64,000 nt of DNA, taken from assembly GCF_050436995.1 (NCBI RefSeq), contig NC_134756.1:62001-126000 (forward strand). The letters run 5' to 3'. The position numbers and the translations under genes were made by a program. Origin of the DNA: Anticarsia gemmatalis. Lineage: Eukaryota; Arthropoda; Insecta; Lepidoptera; Erebidae. Shown here piece after piece: positions 23,070-35,358 of this stretch (within the stretch, counting starts at the first letter, position 1; every line of letters begins with the position of its first letter). Under the pieces are notes generated by a model. It was given only the letters and a program-made list of their open reading frames with translations. It was not told where the DNA came from and made no database searches.

Positions 23070-24060
23070 ACAAGACGCCTTGCCGGACGTGGTGTGGTCA
23101 GGAGGAGCAGGGTTCTGGCGGACTGTGTTCAACGATACAAACAAGAAACGTTTGGAAACCCAGTGCCTGAGAACAGGGATCAACCTGTTTATCTACTACT
23201 AGATAAACTGCCCACCATTATGTGTTTGTTGTTACCTTGATGGTATAAAATAGTTTTTGTTTGATGTGATAGTGATAGTCTCCATCAGTGATTATAACAA
23301 ATAAAACTAGAAGGAGGCAAGGAACATAGACTTCGATCAAAAAACCATATTTATGAAAGTGTTGATTCAAGTATTTGAGTCAGTTGCCGTTAGAGCATCG
23401 ATTGATCCCTTGTACAAAAAAAAACAACTCACGCTTGGTTGTCAGAATACGTAAAGCTCATGAAAGATATATAATATTATCTATTTATCACAAGCAGGTA
23501 AAATATAATTGTTTAGTCATTAGGTACGTAAACAATGAACAATATTTACGACGAGGGAAACGATCGAGTACAATCAATCAGTGACGGTATCGCAGCAAGT
23601 AGTTATTAGTCCGGCGCTCGCTGCACTGCAGCGCGAGGACAGAGAGAGCGCACTTGTACACGGTGTAGTGCGCACTTGTTGCGGCTTGTCCGCTGACGGA
23701 GTGCGGAACCACATTCAATGTGGGAGAACAGATCAGTTTACAACTCACCAACGTCTCCGAACAATCAATGCTCACCATCTCCTTTGTCTACAACGTGAAT
23801 CAATTGTATATAATTAAGTTTTCCTACTTTTATCAATAAAACGTATAATCGATACAAAAACACGAAAATATTTCAAACCTTTTTGAAATCAGTAAAAAAT
23901 TTGACGATGTCTGCAATTTATTTCCCTATTTAACACTAGAAGCTGTTTATATATTTGAGATATTCTACTTTGATATACTTATAATTGATATGTATCTATA
24001 ATATACAATATGTCTACGTGTTAGTATTGAAGAACGACACACACTCTAAGACACTCGGTA
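23070..24060. repeat. Duplicated 5' flank block of protease D
   Basis: About 23270-23580 is nearly identical to 42860-43165 upstream of protease G. About 23560-23750 matches 29620-29805 and 37930-38055 upstream of E and F. 23070-23180 resembles 36755-36845. These blocks moved with the protease duplications. No gene is recognised within them. Confidence 0.7.
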
Positions 24061-24743
24061 CGAGCTAATCTGGGGGCACGGAAGTGCCCCCGCAAGTCGA
24101 GCAAAAAAAAGCGGCACGGCCGTACCATCCTTTTCTCGAAGCAATTCGGGCCATTTTCGACCCCCCTATAATGTCGTTGTGGATAAAACAAGAAGCCTGA
24201 ATTTTCAGCAACTAATTATTCATTGTATAAACACGGTATATTTAAAATTTCAGTCAATTTGAACCAGTAGTTTAAGAATGACAACTTGTTAAAATTTTGA
24301 ATTTTGTCACTCACTGATTCACTGACTCACTGACTCACCGATCATCAAAAGTCTAAGGTACTTCTAGCAGACTTAGAAGCTTCAAATTTAGAATACAAAT
24401 AGGGTTTAGTGTCTTAATCATGGGAAAAATTCAATATTTTCTAATTTCAGTCCAGTTTCCTAAATACACTAACTGCAACATTAACTTTGTAATCCCATAT
24501 AAATGTATAAGATTACAAGATTACATTTGCAGTTAAGAATAATTACTACTGTAGAAAATAATAAATAATAGGTGTAGATAGGTACATACTATACGAGGCA
24601 TAACGGGAGGGGATATAGGGTGGGTAAGGGTGTTTAGCCCATGAAAATGAAAAACATTCCCATAGGAAAATATGTTGAATTATAAGAAAAAACGTCTTTC
24701 CATACAAATTGGACTTATGTTCGTTCTACAAAAAGAAGTGAGA
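24061..24743. repeat. Dispersed repeat with GGGGGCAC/GTGCCCCC hairpin
   Basis: At 24073-24092 GGGGGCACGGAAGTGCCCCC forms a short perfect hairpin, followed by GCAAGTCGAGCAAAAAAAAG. The style is that of a mobile-element end, but I cannot name the family. The rest shows no gene. Confidence 0.35.
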
Positions 24744-25210
24744 TGCCACCAAAAACATTCTGTAAAAAGCCCAAGTCTCGCCGTAAAAAGTTGTGAGATC
24801 TATATAATACCAAGTCGATTAATCTATTTAGTCTCTACTTAAAGGACCTTCTGTCTTAAGTTATTACATAAGTTATTATCATGCCAATATTAAAAATATT
24901 TTACGTTTAAAACAAATAGATCGACTTGGTCATCGCATGAAAACACAAATTCGCCATAAAAATTTCAGGAGCATTAACTTCTCGTCGTGCTGTGTAGTAT
25001 AATACATACAAATCATGCGATGGCCAGGTCGGTCTATTTGTTTTAAACGTAAAATATTTTTAATATTGGCATGATAATAACTTATGTAATAACTTAAGAC
25101 AGAAGGTCCTTTAAGTAGAGACTAAATAGATTAATCGACTTGGTATTATATAGATCTCACAACTTTTTACGGCGAGACTTGGGCTTTTTACAGAATGTTT
25201 TTGGTGGCAT
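24744..25210. repeat. Long inverted repeat with ~197-bp arms
   Basis: The left arm 24744-24940 and right arm 25013-25210 are reverse complements apart from three base differences near the loop and at most one base of length. The loop is about 72 bp. A transcript would fold into one long hairpin. No transposase is present. It could be a foldback element or a hairpin-RNA source. Confidence 0.85.
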
Positions 25211-25704
25211 TACTTTTTTACGTGGGATATACATTATGCACAAACTTGCACCCTCGTGGTGCTTAGTGGAGTGAAGCGTTATGAGGGACTCTCCCGCTTG
25301 AAGGGCGGGCGATGGGCATATCCACCAAACCGTGTGTTCTCACGACCGGCCGGGTGGCGTGCGCCAGGATGGCTGCGGACGCACACCACGCGGTTGCGCC
25401 AATTTACCTCGTTGTTCCGGGGTAGATGTAACGTTGATATTGTGCTGCAAAACAGTCAGCTGCGTAGTGTTTTTAACTGGTCTTATGCGTATGAATGTGA
25501 ATAAAGCAAATTAAAAAGTGGCATTCTTTGATCCCTGCCCACCGCCGTAGGAAAAGGCGTGATTTTGTTTCAATACATGGGTGTGTATATTGTGTATGAT
25601 AAAACTGTTTTGGAGTGAAGTTTTTCAATATTGTACCAAAAAATATAACAATATGCACACTTGCACAACTTTACTATCAGATCAATCGCTTCTGCTTAGT
25701 AACT
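25211..25704. other. Spacer containing part of a duplicated flank
   Basis: 25228-25330 and 25441-25480 (GCAAAACAGTCAGCTGCGTA) resemble 38235-38330 and 38420-38460. No gene is seen. Confidence 0.45.
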
Positions 25705-27140
25705 CCACTAGCCGCCCTGTGCGGCTCCGCTCGCGTGAGCGTCGTACAGTTGCTTTCGTTACAGCACATTTAGAGCTAGATACTCTTTATATAAAATATC
25801 AGCATGCAAATGCGCTAACAACTTTTTCGCTCCGACCTATTCTTCTGTCCGTGCCCGTGCCTTATCTTCATTCGCGCTCACCTCTTCTCTCGTGCTCATG
25901 CCGGCGCCTGCGGACCTGCCTGCTATGTTGTGTACGCGAATGGAACCGGAATGAAACAAAATCAAATAAGTTTGGGGAATGTTGTAAAATAAAATGCAAC
26001 ACCATCTATGATCTTTATAGGTAAACTTAGGTTCAAATAAAATAATGCGCTATGAAGTAAAATTAATATCCAATTCTCGAAAGTAAAAATAATAATAATT
26101 TAATGATAATTAATTAAAAAAATTGCAAGTACAAAGTTGTAGATCTTACTATTACCTACATTTTTGCCATTTAACTTTTTTTCTAGGATTCGTATTTGTC
26201 TGGAAAATGCGATAAACCGTTTTTTACTCTTCTAAAAGCCCTTCTCGACCTCAAATTGCCCGTAAATTATTTTTCCTATAATTTTTGCGATATTTTCTTC
26301 CTATTCCAAAAGGTTTCATCCTGTTACTATTTTCTTGTACATTGACTGATTTTTTTTCCCTTTGCAAAAGCCTTAAAACACCGTCTAAAATCTATAAAAA
26401 TGTTTAAACAGTAATTTGAAACGTACAACACTCACTCGTCGTCTCTGATGAGGTTTGATCCCACACACAAATTATTACGAACGGAGCAATAAACCATGCG
26501 CCACAACGATGCATTGAACAAAAGCCAAAATGATCGGTCATAGTTTTATGTTACCTGTTTATGACGTTTACTTATTTTTTCCAATTTTCTAGAAATTGAA
26601 GAATTTTCATGAGATAAAAAAGTATCCTATGTGTCGCTCCACTACATATTCTATGTATATACCAAATTTCAGTGCATTCTATTTGATAGTTTTTACGTGA
26701 TGCTGGAACGTACAGACGGACGACAGACTGAGAAACAGAAAAAAAATGACAGAGCCGGTACATATTATTAGTACATTAGTACATTCTTAACATCCTCTAT
26801 TGTTTTTTTTTATATATTTAATGTACAAAATTGACCTTTCCACAGATTTATTGTAAGTATAGATATTGCATGGTCATTTTGATTGCTATTTACATTTTTA
26901 AATAATGAAACAAAAACAAATAAGTTCGGGGAATGTTGTAAAATGGATTACAACGCCGTCTATGATATTTGTAGGTAAACTCATGTAAAAACTATCCTAT
27001 ATGTTGCTCCAATACCTGTTCTATGATTATAGCAAATTTTAGTGCAAACTATCCCGTAGTTTTTACGTGTTACTGGAACATACAGAGAGGAAGACCTCTC
27101 GACCTTGAACGTCTACAGATTTATTATAAGTATATGTAGA
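25705..27140. repeat. Block of degenerate retroelement repeats
   Basis: Two diverged copies of the 'AACGCCATCTATG' repeat are visible (about 25705-26060 and 26560-27140), with phrases such as GTTGTAAAATGGATTACAAC and TTTACGTGATGCTGGAAC. No frame is convincing. Confidence 0.45.
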
Positions 27141-27384
27141 TATACGTTTGTATAAAGCTTTTGCCGCGAAACTAAAGAACAACAGAACGTGTGTGCTGTT
27201 GTTCTTTGCCGAGCCAATTCTCAGTGCAGCAGCTCAGTCAAGCAAGAGCTTGTACTGTTTAAAGCTTACTCTCGTTCGTCTGGAGCCGACCCTGGATGCA
27301 GCAGTCCTGTCTAAATGGTTTCAATCATGAACAACCCTAATTGATACAGTGAATTAATCAAGACATCGATTAACTTAAAGCACT

Positions 27385-27670
27385 GTGTCTAATGCACTAG
27401 TTCCTGTGTCTGAGGACAAACCCGTGTGCACGGGATGCAACATTCCGGCCACGGTAGACTTAATAATTTACAACCATAACTTAAACGTACTGCCGTCGGT
27501 CACGGAGCTCGCCGTTGTCAGGAGCAAAACCTCGACTCAATGCCCCGTACTGCATATTATAAGAATGCATTGTCAATAGAACTAGACCACCATACTAAGT
27601 GTAAATTCAGTGAGTTGAAAAGAAGTTCTTTTAATTCAGCTTGCAATATTTTACCTCGACTAACTAACAA
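27385..27670 (+). other. Unrecognised coding-like segment, partly duplicated at 40541
   Basis: An open frame at 27385-27579 contains EDKPVCTGCNIPATVDLIIY. It overlaps a segment (27560-27668) that recurs almost unchanged at 40541-40655, including a frame reading IELDHHTKCKFSELKRSSFN. I do not recognise the protein. It may be a transposon relic or part of the duplicated array unit. Confidence 0.3.
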
Positions 27671-27802
27671 ACTAACTAAATGAAATACTGGTATTCAGCT
27701 GCTACCGGTTAGACTGGAGGTTGTGTTTAATAAATTAGAATAAATTCAATGCATTGTTTTATTGTCTGCTACTGACTAGACTCCACATACAGATCTTAAT
27801 GC

Positions 27803-28976
27803 TCAAAGCCTGGCGCGGATCCATGACTCGAAAGATGTGACTCTTGCGAAACCAGCCGGTTTACCGATAGCGCAACCATCGATATGTCCGAAGGATGTCA
27901 CGCCGATCTGTTGACAAACAAACAAGTACGTATTTAATAAATAAAATATTATTATTAAAAGGAGCTGCATAAAAATGTCACATTCAAGTGCTTTTACCAA
28001 AGTGTTTCCGATAGCGAGAGGACCGCCGGAGTCTCCGCCGCAGGTACCGACTCCACCAGCGCCGCTGGTACACAGAGTGGAGGCGATGACGACACCGTAA
28101 GTCTGACGGCACACAGCGTTGGTGATCACTTGAAGCCTCACGTGCCTCTTGTTGCCGGAGCTTCCTGTGTAACCATACATAATGAACGTTATTAATTTAA
28201 TTTATGTAATATATGCCTTAAAAAGTTGCGAACACGCCATAGTGTCATCGTCTCACCATCATTAGTGGCGCCGAAGCCGGCGGCGTTGGCCCACGATCCG
28301 ACGAATTGATTGCTGCCGCTGGCCAGACCGATGTTACGGATCACATCTGTAACATACAACAGTAGTTAGTGAGAGGGGAGTGACGACATGCAGTCTATTA
28401 TAGAGTAATTGTTATATAATACTGACTGGTGTATCCGACATGGTTGTGGTTGATGATGGCGATGTCGTTGGCGAGGGTGATCATGTTGTAACTGGCGTGC
28501 ATGACCACGTTAGTGGTAGTGGTGCGGACTCCTCCAGACGAGATGCGGTTTGAACCGTGGACCACGAGGAACTGACGAGCCTGGTGATTTCTGGTCCTCC
28601 AGCAGTGAGCAGCGGTTACGGAACGTGTGTTGGTCAGCAGCGACGAGCCACATATAGATTGCCGGCCATCAGTCAACGTAATCAATAGTCCTCCCTGTAC
28701 CACAACATACCGTAATTCATCAGATCACAATGAAGAATATAATTAAGTAACATACAAGAATAGCTCTTAGCTGGTGGTGCTCACCAAGAAAGGATATGCG
28801 CCAGCATTCGCCGCGGAGCCGCCGACAATCCTGCTGCCGTCGAAGTCCATGGCCTGCTCGGCTTGCATGATGCGTGCCGCCTCCGGGATGCCCACATTCT
28901 CGTGGTAATTGTTCTCTATCGGCTCATAGGCCAGCGCCAGCGCCGCGAGTGCGAACACGATCAACAAGCTCTTCAT
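27803..28976 (-). CDS. Protease E: secreted chymotrypsin-like serine protease, five exons
   Basis: Exons are 28785-28976, 28427-28694, 28257-28346, 27998-28164 and 27803-27907, joining to 822 nt and 273 residues. H94, D141, S229 and R49|IVGG are present. Exon 2 differs from its neighbours ([24 protein letters not shown]). Exon 4 and intron 3 resemble copy A, while intron 4 and the LAIGNTL end match copy F. The pocket wall reads [12 protein letters not shown], with Lys at chymotrypsin position 224. AATAAA lies downstream of the stop at about 27758. Confidence 0.9.
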
Positions 28977-29023
28977 CTTTGTCTACTAGTTGTGCTGTGG
29001 TGCAGGTTCTTTCCTATTCTCAA

Positions 29024-29061
29024 CTTATATACAAGTTGTTAGACGTGCGATTATCTTATCG
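29024..29061 (-). promoter_or_regulatory. Protease E promoter: TATA-like box and paired GATA element
   Basis: TATATAAG at 29024-29031 and GCGATAAGATAATCGC at about 29047-29062, on the minus strand, the latter itself nearly palindromic at its ends. Confidence 0.7.
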
Positions 29062-29589
29062 CTATAATTTTTAAGCAGATGTGTTTTTCCAATGACACGT
29101 TTGGATTTTAGAGTTCCTTAGGACTGAAATTATTTAAATTTTGTGACAATATTAATACAGGACACTTGGTCAACTGCAGTTGTCGGTCAGCAAGAATAAA
29201 GAGAACACAAGTGCCACAGGGCAGGGAGTCACTGCGTGAGGTCGAAAAAAACTGTTGACGATGATGTGTTTGTCGCACTTTAAAGGTTACCTTAGGTATT
29301 TTAAATGTCCGACTAACACTGATCGTGGTCACGGGCAGATTGATCGAGCTGCTAGGTATCTTTCCTTTTGGTGTCTTAGTTTCTATGCCAATCCTCGCTT
29401 GGCCTTCACCATTTTTAAATTATTCGACATTGCCAGTACTATAAGGCTATATCCATAAACTACTATAGGACATTTTTAGGAATATTTAAGACCCCATGTT
29501 GCAGTATTTCAGTCAGTGGTTTCTAGAGTTTCTATCATACGGAGCCCTAGCGCAAGAAGCCAACTCACACTTGGCCAATAAAATATTTG

Positions 29590-30310
29590 CTTGACCAGTC
29601 ATTACGACAGGGGGGCGATCGAGTACAATCAATCAGTGACGGTATCGCAGCAAGTAGTTATTAGTCCGGCGCTCGCTGCACTGCAGCGCGAGGACAGAGA
29701 GAGCGCACTTGTACACGGTGTAGTGCGCACTTGTTGCGGCTTGTCCGCTGACGGAGTGCGGAACCACATTCAATGTGGGAGAACAGATCAGTTTACAACT
29801 CACCAACGTGTCAATATCAGCTTCACCTCTCTTCCAAGCTATGTTGGAGTTGGTTCCAGTCTCACCGGATACAGTTGAATATCAGTGTTTTATATGAAGC
29901 GACTGCCTATCTGACCTCCACAACCCAGTTACCTGGGATATAACACGATATCCTTCGGTAAGACTGGTTGTCAGACTTTTAAGCTTCTGACTACTGTTAA
30001 CGACTGTCATAGATCTCCGAAAATTACAACCGGGACCCACCATTGAACGTGCCTTCCGAAACACGGAGAAACTCGATATGTAATATATAACTACTTTGTC
30101 TTCAACGTGAATCAATTGTATATACTTTTATTAATAAAACGTATAATCGATAAACATATACGAAAAATTTTAAACCTTTTTTGAAATCGAAAACGATATC
30201 AACAATTTTTTCTCTGTTTTACTCTAGACACTGTTTATCTATTTGAGATTTTCTACATTGATATACTTATAATTTTATTGATATGTATCTATTCGAACAT
30301 TCGTAATATT
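29590..30310. repeat. Duplicated 5' flank block of protease E with an inserted repeat
   Basis: 29620-29805 matches 23565-23750. The match is interrupted at about 29810-30090 by a minus copy of the 'GACAACCAGTCTTA' repeat and resumes with CAACGTGAATCAATTGTATA, which occurs at 23789 in the D flank. The repeat was therefore inserted after duplication, or lost from D. Confidence 0.65.
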
Positions 30311-31819
30311 GTTATTTGTGTATGCGCACAATAGTGGAATGTGAAACGAATGTCAAGCTTTTGTAGCAAATGGAATAGGTACAAGTAAATAATTTAAATG
30401 ATAATGAAGGTGTAAAAAAATTATAAATTTTTTTACATAGTCTCATAACAAGTTAATAAAATTAATCGATCTCTTTTCTAATCCTAATTTTCCCATAGAA
30501 ATAAATACCTTATCTTTCAAAACTCTCCCAAAATGCCCCAAAATCACAAACTTCATGCCTATGAAGTGTTTTATAGGCCATTGCAATTGATAGGAGTAGC
30601 TAAGAGATGGATCTAGCAAATAGGATGCGTAATGAAGCAATCCGAAAGCCGTTTCTCGAACGGCAGCCACCGCAACTGCGACCTTGTGAGCCAGAGCTGG
30701 TCTTGGTCAATCAGCACTTCAGCTATTTCCCGTGTTTTTTTTTTCATAATGGCTTCTCGTAAGCTTCCTGTTTGGTATTTGTAATGGGAGCCTATTATAA
30801 TGGTTCTCTTTTTCAATTATTTTTATTAGTAATTCTTACAGCGTTTTGAAAAAACACGCGGGAATCAAACATCGACCTTTACACCTTGAAGTCCTCCTTT
30901 GTTGATGAGAAGGCTCTTTTCCAAGTCATGAATAGTCGTTTAGTTTTGAGATCAAAATAGTGGGTTTTTATTTATTTATTTTATTTATTAATTTAGGGAA
31001 AAACAAACAGTTACACACTTACATTGTTATAAAGTAATACAAATAGGTACTTCTTATATGTGAAACCAACAACGTTTTCCACGTATTATACATAATTATT
31101 CTGAGAACTGTGCTCGAGTGAGACATGAAATGAGACTTTTGACTCAAGTAGTCTTTTGTTAAATAACGTGACAAAAAAGTCCTTTATCCGTTTGGAACTT
31201 TCCAAGATTCACCCTTGAAATGTCGACATGTTTTCGCTTTCGTTCACCGGTATTTATGGTACCTAACGCGCGGAAACGTTATTCATGAGAAACTTGTTAG
31301 AGAAAATCCTTAAAATGCTACCATATGAGATGTCTATGATCTAAGCTACATATTTAATGGTCATTCTTTGATCTGCTAACGTTATCTTCAATAAGGGCGG
31401 CGAAAGGCGTTTTTCGCCATGTTCATCTTCAATTGAAGTTCTTCCAATCTAGAACTCTTTCCTCCGACGTGCGACTAAGGGAAATAGAAAAACAGTCCCC
31501 TGATGACAGCAACAAGTCGAAATGTACTCCTTTGGCAGAATTTTTTTTCAGTCGAGGGCATTGACTGACTGCTCTAATGTCGTTTTTTTTACATTTTGAT
31601 GTTTTCTCTGCGACAGCTCCTATTCAAATGAAAGTACTTACCATATTACTTGGACTGTTGATATGATTTGTTTACGCCAAGGTAGTGGGTCTATCAGGGA
31701 GCCAAAAAAATGTTTTTTGTATATTTATGACGACTAGAAGAAGCCGATTATCATTACTTTGATTCCTGATTCTAAGGAGCGGTTCCAGCACTTGTAAATA
31801 TCTGTTACATAGCTAATCA
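30311..31819. other. Intergenic spacer, no gene recognised
   Basis: Minus-strand open frames at 30443-30816 have no features that I recognise. The region is AT-rich with short runs of TTTATT near 30970. Confidence 0.35.
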
Positions 31820-32867
31820 CATCCCAACTAGCACACAAGCTGCTTATATAGTCGTTATACAGCCTGATAGTTACATAAGAGTCGTTCAAATGCTGTACAA
31901 TTTTCTATAAGTTGTATGCTAGCTATTTAAAAAACCCTTTAACAGCTAGGCGGGACAGTAGCCGTTTAGTAGGAAACTAATGACTTATAGTGATATATGA
32001 GCATGTAATTGCATCGCTAGACAGCCTAGGGAAATATAATAGAGTTAACGGAATCTTCTATAACACCGTTAAATGTATAAGGGGACTTTAGGAGATAAAG
32101 GAGTTTAAACGGAGTTATGCGTTGCGTTTATAGCGCTCAAGAGCGTAAATAAGCTTTTTGTAATGCCTTAGGTTCTATAACAGAATTTTTAGGGCTAGTG
32201 TATTACTCATCTATAAAAGAGTTGCGTAGGTCTTCAATAGCGCCTTGAGCGTTATATCAGATATTTATACGGCTTCTGTACGGCAAATAAATGTATAAGG
32301 TATCATTCGAAACATTTTTACAGCCATGGGGATTACAGAATTATGTTAAAGCACCTAAAGCGCTTTAATAGCATGAACTAACGCTCTTATAACTATACAT
32401 CTATAACCGAGTAATATACCTTTATACTAAAACGTAAAATTATTATCATAATAATATTTACGTAGGTGTAGTGGTGGTTCAGTCTGCCAACTGTTTTCAA
32501 AGAATCATACTATAAATTGACTTTCAAACTATTTTAATATTCAACAACTGACCCCTAAAAGTACGAGTAAAATGCTGGTGTGCGACCAAAACAATTATAT
32601 TGAAGCACTCCTATGCCACAACTGCAAAACCTTGAAGTCTACAACAGCAAACACTAGAGCCTTTGTACAGCTTAAGCCGCTAGAGCAGATGTAACCAACT
32701 CTGAGAGCTGCTTGATCGAGACGCCATTACAGCATTTGGTAAACATATTTTTTGAGGTTATAACGATCTTTTGAAGATCATATGAATCTATAGCCTGGTA
32801 ACGTTAACATAATTAAAATCATATTTTGTTACCTATAACCCTAATTAAACTATCTGTAACCCTCAAT

Positions 32868-33170
32868 AGCAGTGATAGCCGAGTGGTTTAAGTTGGCACC
32901 TCCCACGCAAGTGGTCGCAGGTTCGAATCCGAGGCAACACACCAATGACTTTTCGAAGTTATGTGTGTATTAGAAATAATTATCACTTGCTCTAACGGTG
33001 AAGGAAAACATCGTGAGGAAACCTTGCATGCCTAAAATTTGTTTAATACATTTATTGAGGGCATGCAAAGTCCCCAACCCGCATTTGGCCAGCGTGGTGG
33101 ACTCAAGGCCTAACCCCTCCCCCTCGTTTGGGAGGAGACCCTTGCCCTGCAGTGGGACAGATATGGGTTA
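32868..33170 (+). mobile_element. tRNA-derived SINE (second family), copy 3
   Basis: The best-preserved copy: head AGCAGTGATAGCCGAGTGGT, B-box-like GGTTCGAATCC, body and tail as at 6514-6814, followed by a poly(A) run. Confidence 0.8.
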
Positions 33171-33439
33171 TTAAAAAAAAAAAAAAAACCCTCAAAGTCT
33201 TATTTATGTTCAAAATACAATTTCCAAATCCACATATCTATATAATTTTTGCATTTAAAACTGAATATTTTGAGGGCGCATGAGAATATTGACGATAATA
33301 TACATATATATTGTCAGCAAACTAGTACTCGCACTTTCATATCACGTACACGAAGAAATAAAAGAGATAGACTACTTGTTATTTTAATAATCCAATCCGT
33401 AAAAATAAATGTCTCCTCATTTGTCAGCTTTTTCTGTAA

Positions 33440-33490
33440 GTCTCGTGGCGCTAACCACCTCTGTACAAGAGGTGGTTAGCGCCTAGAGAC
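33440..33490. repeat. Strong short hairpin inside the TIR element
   Basis: GGCGCTAACCACCTCT and AGAGGTGGTTAGCGCC are perfect 16-bp reverse complements separated by GTACA. Beyond a 2-base bulge a further GTCTC/GAGAC pair extends the stem. Confidence 0.75.
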
Positions 33491-33879
33491 TTCGAAAAAG
33501 GTCTTGAAGCGCGATTATACCACCTTCATCTTATTTTAGCGCTCCTGTATAACTACTATACTACGTACTATTATAATTACTATTTACGACCACTGTAGAT
33601 CCAATGTCGAGCTATAAGCTGGACAGTATGGGCCTATTTGACGCTACAAGACATTTGTAGCCGCTTATAGAACCACTACACTTCTTACTAAAGGAGTCTA
33701 AGGCGTTATAAAAATCCTTTAATCGGCCATTGTGCAGCTTGTTATAGCGCTTGTGTGCTAGTTGGGATGAATTTGACAGTCGGGCATACCCTGAAGTAGT
33801 ATACGTGTGGCACTTTACATCCACCGTATAGTTGGGCCTATTTAGAACAACGGTCGATTGTCTACCCAGGACAAGAAGG

Positions 33880-34320
33880 TTGGTCACGCAGAATGGCTTC
33901 TAGTGGGGTTCCACAGGGGTCGGTCTTAGGCCCACTCATGTGGAACGTAACGCCGGGTATCGCCATATTCTGTTGTGCCGACGATACTTTGGTGACAGCC
34001 CGGGGAAGGACATACGGCGAAGCGGAGGTGCTGGTATTGCACCGTCAATGAAGTATCTTGGTTTGACTTTCGACGGCTGATGGAACTTCACAACCCATTA
34101 CAGTCGGCTGGCCCCCCAACTTGTAGGTGCAACGGGCGCACTCGCGCCTGCTGCCGAAACTCGGGGGGCCAAACAACACCTGCTGACGACTGTGCGTGGA
34201 GATCGTGTGGTCAATATCTCTAAATGGTTCAGCCATCTGCGCCAATGCCCTGACGGCAATAATATGACCACGCTGTGTCGTTTGCAGTGCGTGATGGCCG
34301 TCAAGGTCACGTGATACTTG
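33880..34320 (+). pseudogene. R1-like non-LTR retrotransposon relic (reverse transcriptase)
   Basis: The plus strand reads ASSGVPQGSVLGPLMWN and then a (C)ADDT segment, the palm motifs of a reverse transcriptase. After a deletion it resumes with SMKYLGLTFDG, then, with frame changes, a thumb-like segment ending at about 34320. The KYLG.T.DG....H motif is typical of the R1/R2-like group. Frameshifts and internal deletion make it dead. Confidence 0.75.
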
Positions 34321-34744
34321 CCGCGCTCAAATTTGGGCCCGCAAATCTTAAGCGGCTTAACGGCTTATTTTCCCTATACTCGTGGTATTCAAACGGAATG
34401 TTAAAGAGATAAAAAAAGTAGTTGGAAAGGTGAATGATGTCCCTGGTGGGAATAAGTGCGAACTGTGACGCCTGCCGAGACCCCAAAAGTGTATGATGGC
34501 GGAGGATTCCAGGTCCCTGAAGCCCCTCGTGGTCCTGGGGCGGTTCCCCATAGGTTGGAGTCGGTCTTCGACCGCACAATAGCCGGCTGCATCAAAGGCT
34601 GCAGCAACGACGAAAAAAGCCCTACTTGCAAGACCCCTAGAATCTCTCTCTTCCATGCTATGAATCCCATATGGTAGTGGGTTCAGCCTTCCTAGTCTTT
34701 CTCCTCCACTTCGCTCTGTCCTGGACATCGTCTTCGGAAACCTC

Positions 34745-35033
34745 ACACTCACTCATATAATAAATAATAATAAATAAATATTATGGGACAACTCACACAC
34801 GGTCATCTGATTCCAAACTAAGCAGAGCTTGTACTATGGTAATCAGACAACTGATAATCATACTTATATACTTCTAAATACATACTTATATAGATAAATT
34901 AACATTCAGGCTCAGAACCAATACTCGTGCTCATCACACAAATATTTGTCCCGGGTGGGATTCGAACCCGCCACACGCGACGCTACGGTTATTGCGGCGA
35001 GGTGACCAGTTTAACCACTGCGCCTTGCGCCTT
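34745..35033 (-). mobile_element. tRNA-derived SINE (third family), minus copy
   Basis: Read from 35033 it begins AAGGCGCAGTGGTTAAACTG (A-box-like). GGTTCGAATCCC follows about 50 bases on. The body contains AGTATAAGTATGATTATC-like A/T phrases and an ATTATTTATTATT tail at 34757. Confidence 0.7.
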
Positions 35034-35089
35034 TTTGCACTGCAGTTTCCCATCTAGTTTGGGCCACCCCTGATGAAAAAATAGCTAAC

Positions 35090-35185
35090 TAGGTTGTGGG
35101 GGTCCGGTAAGCAGCCGTTCCATGTAAAATACTGGTAATCAGCTGCACCCGGTAAGTGTGGATACTGGAAGCCGACTTCAACAAA
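35090..35185 (+). repeat. Dispersed repeat, 'GACAACCAGTCTTA' family, 3' part
   Basis: GGTTGTGGGGGTCCGGTAAG, AAATACTGGTAATCAGCTGC and GGAAGCCGACTTCAAC match the end of the copy at 6282-6475. Confidence 0.55.
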
Positions 35186-35358
35186 GAAAAATGGCAAGGC
35201 TGATGAGTAGCATTCTAACCATACGAAACTGTAGTCAGTAGGACGATTAGTATCAAATGATATTATATTATTATGATGATGCCGAATAAAATATGATAAA
35301 TTAAATGCATGGTTTAATTCTCAACTAGACTTGAAACTCCACTCGTAAATCATAGTGC

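Larger units (their letters stand above)
31820..33769. mobile_element. Non-autonomous TIR element, ~1.95 kb, carrying a SINE
   Basis: The left end CATCCCAACTAGCACACAAG and the right end CTTGTGTGCTAGTTGGGATG are a perfect 20-bp inverted pair. Short motifs such as AGCGCT, GCTATAA and TTATAGCG recur throughout the interior in both orientations. No transposase frame is seen. A second-family SINE (32868-33170) is inserted in it. The superfamily is not assigned, and no clear target-site duplication was found. Confidence 0.7.

Noticed and set aside
24073..24092. GGGGGCAC...GTGCCCCC as a bacterial-type terminator
   Set aside because: This is eukaryotic nuclear DNA; the hairpin belongs to a dispersed repeat.
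30443..30816. Two minus-strand open frames
   Set aside because: No motif, splice structure or recognisable relative; left as unclassified spacer.
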